From contig CAMJHI010000027.1 in assembly GCA_946405475.1 (NCBI GenBank), positions 1 through 14,823 on the forward strand: a stretch of DNA of 14,823 nt, written 5' to 3'. Made by a program: the position numbers and the translations under genes. Position 1 is the stretch's first letter. Every line of letters begins with the position of its first letter. The DNA is from an uncultured Clostridia bacterium. Lineage in GTDB: Bacteria; Bacillota; Clostridia; Oscillospirales; Acutalibacteraceae. Of the stretch, positions 1-6,451 are shown one piece after another. The notes below the pieces were generated by a model. It searched no databases, was not told the DNA's origin, and saw only the letters and a list, made by a program, of their open reading frames with translations.

Positions 1-485
1 AGCGCTGTCTTGGCTTCATTCGTCATTTCGGGAGACTCGGTTTCGGTCCAGCCGCCCACAACGTCTTCCCCGGCACTCTGCGCGTCCGCTTGGCCGGAAA
101 CGATTTCGGTTATTTTCGCTTGACCCTTCAAATCCTCGTAGAGATAAACAACGGAATAGGTCGTTTTCGCGTTGGGAACAACAGGAGTCGCTTTGCATAA
201 CACACAGTGATTCGTGCCCGCAACGACCTGACTGGCAAGATAGGCAACGGGAGCGTAATCAACGCCGTCAAGCTCTGCCGCCGCCTTGTCAAAAACCTTT
301 TTGAAATCGTTGGTGATGACGGGCGAATCCGCTTTTGTCCAGCCACCGGCGACCTCACCGCCGCTTTCCATACGGCTCGCGGTCGTGTTTTCGTCTTCTT
401 TGGTTTGTTTGCCGCAGGCCGTAAAAACTGCAAGGCCTGCTGCGATCAGAGCCAGACCGAGGATGATCGATAATGCTTTTTTCAT
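1..485 (-). CDS. Cystatin-like repeat lipoprotein (C-terminus beyond window edge)
   Basis: The frame reads from ATG at 485 down to base 1 without a stop: 161 complete codons, and the gene continues outside the window. A GAGGTG ribosome binding site lies 5 bases upstream. Residues 1-23 form a lipoprotein signal peptide ending in a lipobox-like FTAC, so Cys24 is probably lipidated and the protein anchored on the outer face of the membrane. Residues 45-130 match the cystatin/stefin plan: a Gly-Gly-Trp near the start (47-49), an amphipathic helix (about 58-73), and the diagnostic QVVAGTN loop at 86-92, followed by beta strands (YSVVYLYEDL, 110-119). A second GGWT at 144-147 with a following SPEMTNE begins another copy, giving a repeat of about 97 residues. 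Known cystatins inhibit papain-family cysteine proteases through the N-terminal Gly and the QxVxG loop. Inhibition here is inferred. A CVLC pair (94-97) follows the loop and is unusual. The gene lies 53 bases behind the GNAT gene on the same strand. Confidence 0.5.
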   Translation of the reverse strand, partial: MKKALSIILGLALIAAGLAVFTACGKQTKEDENTTASRMESGGEVAGGWTKADSPVITNDFKKVFDKAAAELDGVDYAPVAYLASQVVAGTNHCVLCKATPVVPNAKTTYSVVYLYEDLKGQAKITEIVSGQADAQSAGEDVVGGWTETESPEMTNEAKTA

Positions 486-538
486 GTTGACACCTCATTT
501 AACCGTTTGAATCCGTTACTTCTGCCCTCTCAACTGCC

Positions 539-1102
539 TTACAGCCGGTATCCCATCACGCTGCCCAGCGAATGACCGGCCAATATTTTGAACCCGCTGC
601 GCAGGTAGAATTTCTGGGCGCGCTGGTTGGATGCGTCCACCAGCAGCTGCACGCCGCGCACGCCGTTTTCACGCAGGTGATCGAACAGCGTGTTCATCAG
701 CGCCACGCCGTAGCCCTGCCCGCAGTATTCCTTGAGGATGTCCACGTGCAGGTGCGCCGGGTAGCGCCGCGCGAAGATCGAATGAAGGATCAGCTCCATA
801 TACGGCTCGAACAGCGTGAAGCCTTCCTTGTTTGCCCTGAGCTTCGGCATATATTCTTTCAGAAAAATGCGCCGCCATTTTTTGCAGTTCTTGGCGCAGA
901 TGATGTAGCCCACCGGCACGTCGTCGTCATCCGCGAGCACAAAACAGCTTTCGGGCTCGTGCTCGGTGTAATAATCGTTGTAGGTCGTGGTCAGATACAG
1001 CGCGTATTCCCCGTGGTAGACGTTGTCGGGGTTGGAGGTGAGCACGCAAAGCTCCTGCATCCGGCTTTTGTCGGCCGGGCGGTACGGGCGGATGGTCGGC
1101 AT
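539..1102 (-). CDS. GNAT-family N-acetyltransferase
   Basis: A 187-residue cytoplasmic protein of the GCN5-related acetyltransferase fold, which moves an acetyl group from acetyl-CoA to an amine; the substrate cannot be read from the sequence. The acetyl-CoA binding motif A is seen in HVDILKEYCGQGYGVALM (Q-x-x-G-x-A loop after a beta strand), and motif B in NQRAQKFYLRSGFKI near the C-terminus. An N-terminal IRPYRPADKSRMQELC is typical of the first strand and helix of the family. The start is ATG at 1102, preceded by AAAGGAG with 8 bases of spacing. A longer in-frame ATG at 1138 is rejected because it has no binding site and overlaps the -10 box of the gene's own promoter. No terminator is seen before the lipoprotein gene 53 bases downstream, so the two are probably co-transcribed. 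The family assignment is firm; the function is open. Confidence 0.5.
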   Translation of the reverse strand: MPTIRPYRPADKSRMQELCVLTSNPDNVYHGEYALYLTTTYNDYYTEHEPESCFVLADDDDVPVGYIICAKNCKKWRRIFLKEYMPKLRANKEGFTLFEPYMELILHSIFARRYPAHLHVDILKEYCGQGYGVALMNTLFDHLRENGVRGVQLLVDASNQRAQKFYLRSGFKILAGHSLGSVMGYRL

Positions 1103-1136
1103 GGGTCTGGCTCCTTTCTTCTCGGCACTTGTCACC

Positions 1137-1165
1137 ATTATAGCCGAAAAAACCGCGTCGGTAAA
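1137..1165 (-). promoter_or_regulatory. Sigma-A promoter of the GNAT/lipoprotein unit
   Basis: Reading the minus strand there is TTTACC (1160-1165), a 17-base spacer, and a perfect TATAAT (1137-1142). Transcription would begin near 1130, about 28 bases before the GNAT ATG at 1102. This position rules out the longer GNAT start at 1138. It is divergent from the tRNA promoter, with the two -35 boxes 27 bases apart. Confidence 0.5.
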
Positions 1166-1192
1166 GGGTTGAAAAATTTTTTGAAAAATGTA

Positions 1193-1221
1193 TTGACTTT
1201 TTCGGAATAGTTCGCTATAAT
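1193..1221 (+). promoter_or_regulatory. Sigma-A promoter of tRNA-Val
   Basis: TTGACT (1193-1198), 17-base spacer, perfect TATAAT (1216-1221). This is a near-consensus strong promoter, as expected for a stable RNA gene. The predicted start is near 1228, about 14 bases before the mature tRNA 5' end. Confidence 0.5.
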
Positions 1222-1241
1222 ACCCCTTGCCTTTGAGAGAA

Positions 1242-1317
1242 GGACGTTTAGCTCAGTTGGTAGAGCACTCGCTTGACGTGCGAGTGGTCAGCGGTTCAAG
1301 TCCGTTAACGTCCACCA
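1242..1317 (+). tRNA. tRNA-Val (anticodon GAC)
   Basis: A full cloverleaf can be drawn. The acceptor stem GGACGTT (1242-1248) pairs with AACGTCC (1307-1313), followed by discriminator A and encoded CCA (1315-1317). The D arm contains AGCTCAGTTGGTAGAGC. The anticodon stem CTCGC/GCGAG (1268-1272/1280-1284) encloses the loop TTGACGT with anticodon GAC at 1275-1277. The T arm is AGCGG/CCGTT around TTCAAGT. Anticodon GAC reads GUC and GUU valine codons. It is a single-gene unit with its own promoter and terminator. Confidence 0.5.
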
Positions 1318-1322
1318 AAAAA

Positions 1323-1347
1323 GCCTCGTCGCAAGACGGGGCTTTTT
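1323..1347 (+). terminator. Rho-independent terminator after tRNA-Val
   Basis: GCCTCGTC (1323-1330) pairs with GACGGGGC (1335-1342) across a GCAA tetraloop, with one G-U pair, followed by TTTTT (1343-1347). It begins only 5 bases after the CCA end. Confidence 0.5.
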
Positions 1348-1442
1348 CCGTATTCTTGTTTCGTTCGTGCGGAACGAATACCGCATCCCGCAGCAGCATT
1401 GCCGCAAAATGTCGCGTTTCACGTCAGCCTGCGCTGCAAAAG

Positions 1443-1479
1443 AACAGAGCCGTGCAGTTGAATCTGTACGGCTCCTGTT
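1443..1479 (-). terminator. Terminator of the EEP-family hydrolase gene (possibly bidirectional)
   Basis: An 11-bp stem joins 1447-1457 to 1464-1474 with one wobble pair and a 6-base loop. It extends by AACA/TGTT (1443-1446/1476-1479) with one bulged base. On the minus strand it is followed by TTCTTTT and lies directly after the stop codon at 1483. The plus strand also has a T-rich flank (TTATTTT), so it could also stop read-through from the tRNA side. The bases between 1348 and 1440 contain only a small TTCGTTC/GAACGAA palindrome and no gene that I can support. Confidence 0.5.
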
Positions 1480-1482
1480 ATT

Positions 1483-2571
1483 TTAATCGGTGATGGGTCT
1501 TTGGGTTTTGAGCAGGGCAAGGTTTTTCAGGCAGAGGATGAGCGTGTCGAAGAACGTGGTCAGCACGCGGCGGATCTCCTTGAACAGGTTGAACGATTCA
1601 ACGGTGAAGTCGGAGGCGGCTTCGGGGCGGAACGAATCGTCCGCCGTGTAGCTGAAAACGGCCTTGGCGCCCTTGTGGTCGGACAGGGATTTGCCGTTTT
1701 CGCCAACGTATTCGACGTATTCAAAAGAGGTCGGTTCCAGATGGATGCCGTTGCCGTCTTTGTAAAGGATCTTTTCCACGGAATCCCAGTGACCCCAGTC
1801 GCTCAACCCGGTGGCCTTCCAGCGGGAAAAATCGGAATAGTCGCCGTCGTTGTGCAGCTCGATCCAGGCATCCTTCATGCCCAGCGTTTCAATGAACAGC
1901 CGCCGGATCATTTCGCCGCTCGGGTCGGTCGGCGCGTTGTGGATGGAAATGTTGAAGTCGCCCGTGACGAGAATGGGGCGGTCGGAATTGTGACGCATGA
2001 TCATTTCAAAAAGCTGCAGGAAATTGCTCACGCGCGCCTGCTGCGATTCTTCCGTGTCAAACGCGTCGGCGTGGATGTCGTACAGGTCGGCGTAAACGCC
2101 GTCGGCGATCTCGATCACGGCGTAGACGATGCCCTTGGGGGTGAGCTGATCGCCTTCGTCAAACAGGCCGAAGCGCAGGCGCCACTCCTCGCGCTCCACG
2201 TTATAGATGCGGCGCTTGGAATAAATATTCAGGCCGCCGCCAATGGGCACGCCGCCCTGATGGATGGTGCTGTAGGTGTAGCTGGGCATGGCCTTGACGA
2301 GGGAGCGGTGGAAGTTGAAATCCTCCTGCACGGCGATGTAATCGATGCCGCTTTCGTTGAGCAGGCCGCCGATGACCGCTTCTTTGGCGGCCACGTCCAG
2401 CGTTTCGTCGCCGCTGAACATGGCGGCAAAATCGGGCAGCCCCGCCACGTTGTAGTTGAGCAGAGAGAAGCTGCCGCTGTTGGCGCTTTGCGCCGAGGCG
2501 CTCACCGGCAGAACGGCCAGCAGCATGAGAACGGCGAGCAGCACGGAAACGAGCTTGGTGGAAAAACGCAT
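1483..2571 (-). CDS. Secreted endonuclease/exonuclease/phosphatase-fold hydrolase (sphingomyelinase-like)
   Basis: A 362-residue exported enzyme. Residues 1-27 are a signal peptide with a 15-residue hydrophobic core and an ASA-Q cleavage site. The metal-dependent EEP active site is complete: the N-containing LLNYNVAGLP (37-46), the metal-binding Glu in QED (Glu83), DIHADA (165-170), VTGDFN (202-207) with catalytic Asp and Asn, and the terminal SDH (297-299). This fold includes DNase I, neutral sphingomyelinases and inositol-phosphate phosphatases. The DIHADA block and secretion resemble bacterial sphingomyelinases/phosphodiesterases more than DNases, but the substrate is an inference. After the catalytic domain there is an unusual C-terminal helix with a hydrophobic stretch (FFDTLILCLKNLALL) that may touch the membrane. 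The start ATG at 2571 has AAAGGA 11 bases upstream. A promoter lies at 2620-2648 and a terminator directly after the stop. Confidence 0.5.
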   Translation of the reverse strand: MRFSTKLVSVLLAVLMLLAVLPVSASAQSANSGSFSLLNYNVAGLPDFAAMFSGDETLDVAAKEAVIGGLLNESGIDYIAVQEDFNFHRSLVKAMPSYTYSTIHQGGVPIGGGLNIYSKRRIYNVEREEWRLRFGLFDEGDQLTPKGIVYAVIEIADGVYADLYDIHADAFDTEESQQARVSNFLQLFEMIMRHNSDRPILVTGDFNISIHNAPTDPSGEMIRRLFIETLGMKDAWIELHNDGDYSDFSRWKATGLSDWGHWDSVEKILYKDGNGIHLEPTSFEYVEYVGENGKSLSDHKGAKAVFSYTADDSFRPEAASDFTVESFNLFKEIRRVLTTFFDTLILCLKNLALLKTQRPITD

Positions 2572-2619
2572 GATGTTTCATTTCCTTTCATGTAAATTTA
2601 TACAGGACTTACAGTTGAT

Positions 2620-2648
2620 ATGATAGAAAAAAGCGGCTGCCGTGTCAA
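2620..2648 (-). promoter_or_regulatory. Sigma-A promoter of the EEP-family hydrolase gene
   Basis: On the minus strand: perfect TTGACA (2643-2648), 17-base spacer, TATCAT (2620-2625). It sits between the end of the metallo-beta-lactamase-fold gene and the EEP-family gene, so the second gene can be transcribed independently of the first. Confidence 0.5.
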
Positions 2649-2666
2649 GTGGATTTTGTGAACAAA

Positions 2667-4070
2667 TTAAAAAAAACTGCGCTCCGCATGAAAACCGTCG
2701 GCTGCGCTTGCGCGGATCTCGTTCATGGAAGAATCGTCGTAAGGGCCGCAGTCGGTGTGACCGGTCGAGATCGTCAGACCGTTCGCGTCAAGGGTGACGC
2801 CGTAGAGCGCGTCGCCGGCAAACAAAAGCTGATCTTTGCCGTAAAACAGCCGCGCCGCCTGATAGCCCCACAGCGTTTTGCCGTGACCCTCCGACATGGG
2901 GCAGAGCACGTAAGCGGCGTCGGCGTATCGATAGAGCAGCGCGACGTTGTTGTAAAGATGGTGGGGCGCCTGCAGCACGTCGGCTTTCAGCTCGCGCGGC
3001 TCGTGCAGCGCGAGGAGCTTGTCCTGCGCGAGCAGGTCGATATCCCCCGTGATGAGCAGGCGTTTGCCCGCCGCCGTGATGCGGCAGACGGTGGAGCCGT
3101 CGTTCGGGTTCTTGACCGGCGTTTTGCCGCTGGCCGCCGAGACCGCGTCCTCGTGCGTGTAAAGCACGTCGACGGTCACGCTGCCCATCGGAAAGCTCAT
3201 GCCGGTGTGCGGGCAGAGATAGCGAACGTCGGGGTAAAGCTGCGCGAGCCGTTCGCGGAACATGTCGACGCGCCCGTCGTGCTCCACCAGCGACAGGGAC
3301 GGGTAGTTGAACATCACGCGCTCGAGCAGGATCTCATCGTGATAATGGCCGAGGAGCTTATAGAAAAACGTGACGTGGTCGCTGTGGCCGTGCGTGCCGT
3401 ACCACAAGGCAACGCGGATCGGTTCGCCCGGTTCCGTGCCGGTGACGCAGCGCAGGAATTTCATGCACTCTTCGACGTTCTGATCGCTGGATTGGCGGAT
3501 GGAGCCGCCGTCGACGACGATCACGCTGTTGTCCGCCAAACGGATGACGTACAGCATGCCGTTGTCGGAATAGAGCGTCTCGTCGTCCCGTTCGCCGTGG
3601 TCGAGGTAGGGCAGGTCGAACTGATAAACCACGGCGCCGTCGCCGGGGCATTTATAGCCGAAATCCTCATAGCAGTTCGTGACGTTGTCTTCGATGATGC
3701 GCGCCTCGTTTTTGCGTTCGGCGAAATAGGTGTAGTACAGCTTGTTCTCTTTTCGGAACGCCGCGCAGGTCACGCCGCCGAGCGTGTTTTCATAAACGGA
3801 ACGGCAGCCGGCTTCGGCAAGCGTTTCGCAATAGGCGTCGTACTGCTCCCGCGTGGTGAAGCGCACCGTTTGCATCCGGCTTTCACCGCCGGTCGGGCCG
3901 AACTCGTCGCTGCACAGACCGGAGCCGTCGAGATACACGCTTTTGCCGATCTGACCGCCCTCATAAACGGGCAGGTCGAGCGCCCACGCGCTTTGGCGGG
4001 GACTGACCGCGCCGAGGGAGGAAAGCAGCGCAAAAATCAGCGTAAAGCATGCGGCGAATATCTTCGGCAA
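2667..4070 (-). CDS. Exported metallo-beta-lactamase-fold hydrolase
   Basis: A 467-residue protein with an N-terminal export signal (hydrophobic from residue 3 to about 21, probable cleavage near SAWA-LD at about 30). The metallo-beta-lactamase core begins near residue 165. Visible are the VIVVDGG strand-turn (184-189), the metal-binding THGHSDH (226-232), an ITGDID block with the bridging Asp (about 343), and APHH (368-371). The order and the GD...APHH spacing resemble the ComEC-like/secreted MBL subgroup. Substrate unknown. The first 160 residues match no domain that I recognise. The start is argued to be TTG at 4070, because AAAGGTGATC, a near-full match to the anti-Shine-Dalgarno, lies at the right distance. 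An in-frame GTG at 4079 is inside that binding site and would be the alternative, adding 3 residues. A short TGCG/CGCA stem followed by eight T residues overlaps the stop codon and may act as a weak terminator. Confidence 0.5.
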   Translation of the reverse strand: MPKIFAACFTLIFALLSSLGAVSPRQSAWALDLPVYEGGQIGKSVYLDGSGLCSDEFGPTGGESRMQTVRFTTREQYDAYCETLAEAGCRSVYENTLGGVTCAAFRKENKLYYTYFAERKNEARIIEDNVTNCYEDFGYKCPGDGAVVYQFDLPYLDHGERDDETLYSDNGMLYVIRLADNSVIVVDGGSIRQSSDQNVEECMKFLRCVTGTEPGEPIRVALWYGTHGHSDHVTFFYKLLGHYHDEILLERVMFNYPSLSLVEHDGRVDMFRERLAQLYPDVRYLCPHTGMSFPMGSVTVDVLYTHEDAVSAASGKTPVKNPNDGSTVCRITAAGKRLLITGDIDLLAQDKLLALHEPRELKADVLQAPHHLYNNVALLYRYADAAYVLCPMSEGHGKTLWGYQAARLFYGKDQLLFAGDALYGVTLDANGLTISTGHTDCGPYDDSSMNEIRASAADGFHAERSFF

Positions 4071-4100
4071 AACGATCACCTTTCTTTCTCTTTTTTCTTC

Positions 4101-4129
4101 AGTTTAGCCAAATCTGCCGATAAAAACAA
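4101..4129 (-). promoter_or_regulatory. Probable promoter of the metallo-beta-lactamase-fold gene
   Basis: On the minus strand: TTGTTT (4124-4129), 17-base spacer, TAAACT (4101-4106). It is a weaker match than the other promoters in the window, but the spacing is ideal and the position, about 30 bases before the start codon, is right. It diverges from the metK promoter. Confidence 0.5.
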
Positions 4130-4175
4130 GTGCCCGGAAGAAAAATCGTTCACCGTCGATTTTTGCGGGCGGGTC

Positions 4176-4204
4176 TTGACTTTTTCACGCTTTGTTAGTA
4201 TAAT
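4176..4204 (+). promoter_or_regulatory. Sigma-A promoter of the S-box/metK operon
   Basis: TTGACT (4176-4181), 17-base spacer, perfect TATAAT (4199-4204). Transcription would begin near 4211, ten bases before the 5' strand of riboswitch helix P1. Confidence 0.5.
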
Positions 4205-4220
4205 GTGAAAAAACTGAATG

Positions 4221-4319
4221 TCCTTATTGCGAGCGGCTGAGGGAACAGGCCCTGTGAAGCCCGACAACCTGCCTTGAGGCAAGGTGTTAATTCCTGCGGT
4301 GAAAACCGAAAGATAAGGA
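4221..4319 (+). promoter_or_regulatory. SAM-I (S-box) riboswitch aptamer
   Basis: The closing helix P1 is TCCTTAT (4221-4227) with ATAAGGA (4313-4319). Between them lie the conserved S-box blocks in order: GAGCGGCTGAGGGA, GGCCCTGTGAAGCCCG, CAACCTGCC, the AAGGTGTTAATTCCTGC joining segment, and GAAAGAT just before the 3' strand of P1. These are the signature of the SAM-I class, which binds S-adenosylmethionine. It lies directly ahead of metK, the SAM synthase gene, the classical product-feedback arrangement. Confidence is very high. Confidence 0.5.
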
Positions 4320-4357
4320 TGCATGTTTATGCGTCCGTATGCAGCGGGCGTTTTTTT
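4317..4357 (+). terminator. S-box expression platform: antiterminator and intrinsic terminator
   Basis: Terminator: CGTCCG (4332-4337) pairs with CGGGCG (4345-4350), followed by seven T residues (4351-4357). Antiterminator: GGATGCAT (4317-4324) pairs with ATGCGTCC (4329-4336) with one wobble and a 4-base loop. The antiterminator uses the last three bases of the P1 3' strand and most of the terminator's 5' arm, so it cannot form when SAM stabilises P1. With SAM the terminator forms and transcription stops; without SAM the operon is read. All three helices can be drawn from the sequence. Confidence 0.5.
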
Positions 4358-4390
4358 ATTTGAAAGAGTTTGAAAGAGAAGGAGACCATG

Positions 4391-5527
4391 ATGAGAAGCT
4401 TATTTACTTCCGAGTCGGTGACCGAGGGTCACCCCGACAAAATCTGCGACAATATTTCCGACGCCGTGCTCGACGCGATCCTCGCGCAGGATCCGTCCGG
4501 CCGCGTGGCGTGCGAAACCACCTGCACCACCGGCCAGATCCTGCTCATGGGCGAAATTTCCACCACGGCCGATATCGACATCCCCGCCATCGCGCGCCAA
4601 ACCGTTTGCGAGATCGGGTATGACGACGCGGCCAAGGGCTTTGACGGCAACACCTGCGCCGTGCTCGTCGCGCTGGACAAGCAGAGCGCCGACATCGCCA
4701 TGGGCGTCGACCGCGACGGCGCGGGCGATCAGGGCATGATGTTTGGCTTCGCGTGCAATGAAACGCCCGAGCTGATGCCGCTGCCGATTTCCCTGGCGCA
4801 CGCGCTGGCCAAAAAGCTCACCGAGGTGCGCAAAAACGGCACGCTGCCTTACCTGCGCCCCGACGGCAAAACGCAGGTGACCGTGGAATATGAAGACGAC
4901 AAGCCCGTGCGCATCGACGCTATCGTCGTTTCCACCCAGCACAGCGCTGACGTGGAACAGGCGCAGATCAGGGCGGATATCGAACAGCACGTGATCGAGC
5001 CGGTCATTCCGGCTCAGTATCTGGATGACAACACCAAGGTGTTCGTCAACCCCACCGGCCGGTTCGTCACCGGCGGCCCGCAGGGCGACAGCGGCCTGAC
5101 CGGCCGCAAGATCATCGTGGACACCTACGGCGGCTATTCCCGCCACGGCGGCGGCGCCTTCTCCGGCAAGGATCCCACCAAGGTCGACCGTTCCGCCGCT
5201 TACGCCGCGCGCTACGTGGCCAAAAACGTCGTGGCTGCCGGGCTGGCCGACAAGTGCGAGGTGCAGCTGGCCTACGCCATCGGCGTGGCGCAGCCGGTTT
5301 CCGTGCGCGTTGACACCTTCGGCACCGGCAAGGTCGCCGAGGACAAGCTGGAAAAGGCGGTCGAAGCGGTGTTCGAGCTCACGCCGGCGGGCATCATCCG
5401 CGCGCTCGATCTGCGCCGTCCGATCTACCGGCAGCTGGCCGCCTACGGCCACGTCGGCCGTGAGGATCTTGACCTGCCGTGGGAAAAGACCGACAAGGTC
5501 GACGCGCTGAAAGCGGCCGTGCTGTAA
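4391..5527 (+). CDS. metK: S-adenosylmethionine synthase (methionine adenosyltransferase)
   Basis: A 378-residue cytoplasmic enzyme that joins methionine and ATP to make S-adenosylmethionine with release of phosphate and diphosphate. Hallmarks: the ATP-binding GHPDKICDN (13-21), the GAGDQGMMFG signature (110-119), KVFVNPTGRFVTGGPQGDSG (starting near 217) containing the phosphate-binding loop and running on into LTGRK, and GGGAFSGKDPTKVDRSAAY downstream. The length is near that of the E. coli enzyme. The start is ATG at 4391, with AAGGAG (4379-4384) six bases upstream. ATG at 4388 is adjacent but its spacing is only 3, and the in-frame ATG at 4370 precedes the binding site. It is regulated by the S-box riboswitch ahead of it. 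A phosphatase gene follows after 33 bases with no terminator, so the two share a transcript. Confidence 0.5.
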   Translation: MRSLFTSESVTEGHPDKICDNISDAVLDAILAQDPSGRVACETTCTTGQILLMGEISTTADIDIPAIARQTVCEIGYDDAAKGFDGNTCAVLVALDKQSADIAMGVDRDGAGDQGMMFGFACNETPELMPLPISLAHALAKKLTEVRKNGTLPYLRPDGKTQVTVEYEDDKPVRIDAIVVSTQHSADVEQAQIRADIEQHVIEPVIPAQYLDDNTKVFVNPTGRFVTGGPQGDSGLTGRKIIVDTYGGYSRHGGGAFSGKDPTKVDRSAAYAARYVAKNVVAAGLADKCEVQLAYAIGVAQPVSVRVDTFGTGKVAEDKLEKAVEAVFELTPAGIIRALDLRRPIYRQLAAYGHVGREDLDLPWEKTDKVDALKAAVL

Positions 5528-5560
5528 GCCGCCGCAGAACCGGAACAGGAGCAGAGATCT

Positions 5561-6322
5561 ATGATTGATATGCATTGTCATATCCTGCACGGCATGGACG
5601 ACGGTTCCGGCAGCCTGGAGGAATCGGTCGGGCTGTGCCGTCTGGCAGTGGATAATGACATCAGCACCGTGGTGCTCACGCCGCACCTGCCCAACCCGTC
5701 GCAGCTGGAGGATTTTCTCCGTCGCCGCGCGCGGCGCATGGAGGAACTCAAGCGCGCGCTCGACCAGCGAAAAATCGAGCTTGAGCTGCTGTCCGGCGCG
5801 GAGGTCTTCGTGGATGACGACGTGTTTTTCGCCCCCAGCCTCGACGGCGCCACGCTCAACGGCAGCCGCTATATCCTGATCGAATTCACCTTCCGCGGGC
5901 TGAACACCATGCGGCTGGTGAAATACGTCAATGAGTTTTTCGCCCGCGGCTACGTGCCGATCATCGCGCACCCCGAGCGGTATTTTTACACGCAGGAAAA
6001 CTACGACATCATCAACCATCTGGGCGATATGGGCGTGCTGTTCCAGCTCAACGCCACCAGTCTGGTCGGCGCGAACGGCATGGAAGCCAAGGAGCTTGGC
6101 TTCGCCATGGCCAACAGCGGCCTGGCCTCGTTCATCGGGTCGGACGCGCACTCCCTGCGCCACCGCCCGAACGATCTGCTGCTGATGATGGATCATTTTC
6201 CGCGCGCTATCCCGTTTGAAGTTTACGACCGGATGCTCGGCGCCAACCCGCAGAAAATCATCAACGACGAGGATTTTGACCGGGGACCGTTCGTGCCCAT
6301 CCGCCGCAAACGCTTCCTGTGA
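5561..6322 (+). CDS. CpsB/CapC/YwqE-type PHP-fold tyrosine-protein phosphatase
   Basis: A 253-residue manganese-dependent phosphatase of the PHP superfamily, the group that removes phosphate from tyrosine kinases governing capsule and exopolysaccharide export. Metal ligands are in place: MHCH (His5, His7), MDDGS (12-16), TPH (His42), AEVFVDDD (Glu81), IIAHPERY (His137), and SDAHS (Asp195, His197). A GVLFQLNATSLVG strand (158-170) is typical of the CpsB family. The start ATG at 5561 has AGGAG 9 bases upstream. It is co-oriented with metK at 33 bases and no terminator is seen between them. A separate promoter follows the gene, in front of the tyrosine kinase, the expected substrate. The unusual point is its place behind an S-box controlled metK instead of inside a polysaccharide operon. 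Confidence 0.5.
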   Translation: MIDMHCHILHGMDDGSGSLEESVGLCRLAVDNDISTVVLTPHLPNPSQLEDFLRRRARRMEELKRALDQRKIELELLSGAEVFVDDDVFFAPSLDGATLNGSRYILIEFTFRGLNTMRLVKYVNEFFARGYVPIIAHPERYFYTQENYDIINHLGDMGVLFQLNATSLVGANGMEAKELGFAMANSGLASFIGSDAHSLRHRPNDLLLMMDHFPRAIPFEVYDRMLGANPQKIINDEDFDRGPFVPIRRKRFL

Positions 6323-6354
6323 ATAAGGATTTTTTGGAAAATTAAACTTGTCTG

Positions 6355-6383
6355 TTTACTTTTCGGCGGAATTATTGTATAAT
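6355..6383 (+). promoter_or_regulatory. Sigma-A promoter of the tyrosine kinase gene
   Basis: TTTACT (6355-6360), 17-base spacer, perfect TATAAT (6378-6383), giving a start near 6390 and a 5' leader of about 60 bases. A short TCCT/AGGA stem followed by TTTTTT just after the phosphatase stop codon may give weak termination of the upstream operon, so kinase and phosphatase appear separately controlled. Confidence 0.5.
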
Positions 6384-6451
6384 AACATTTACCTGAATTT
6401 GAACCGATTCTGATGAGATCTATTTTTGTGTGATCGGAAAGGATGAACCCG

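Noticed and set aside
572..1210. 212-codon plus-strand frame opposite the acetyltransferase
   Set aside because: It crosses two promoters and lies opposite a clear GNAT gene.
1351..1380. TTCGTTC/GAACGAA palindrome between the two terminators as a further regulatory site
   Set aside because: Short, not near a promoter and without a T-run; too common to support a function.
1227..1493. 88-codon plus-strand frame starting upstream of the tRNA
   Set aside because: It reads straight through the tRNA-Val gene and its terminator.
1501..2595. 364-codon plus-strand frame opposite the EEP-family gene
   Set aside because: Shadow of a gene with a full catalytic motif set and a perfect promoter on the other strand.
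2649..4208. 519-codon plus-strand frame opposite the metallo-beta-lactamase-fold gene
   Set aside because: Shadow frame. It runs into the metK promoter, and the minus strand holds the THGHSDH metal motif and an export signal.
4400..6196. 598-codon open frame on the minus strand across metK and the phosphatase
   Set aside because: It lies fully opposite two genes with complete family motifs. Its His/Val/Gly/Arg-rich translation is the usual antisense product of GC-rich third positions.
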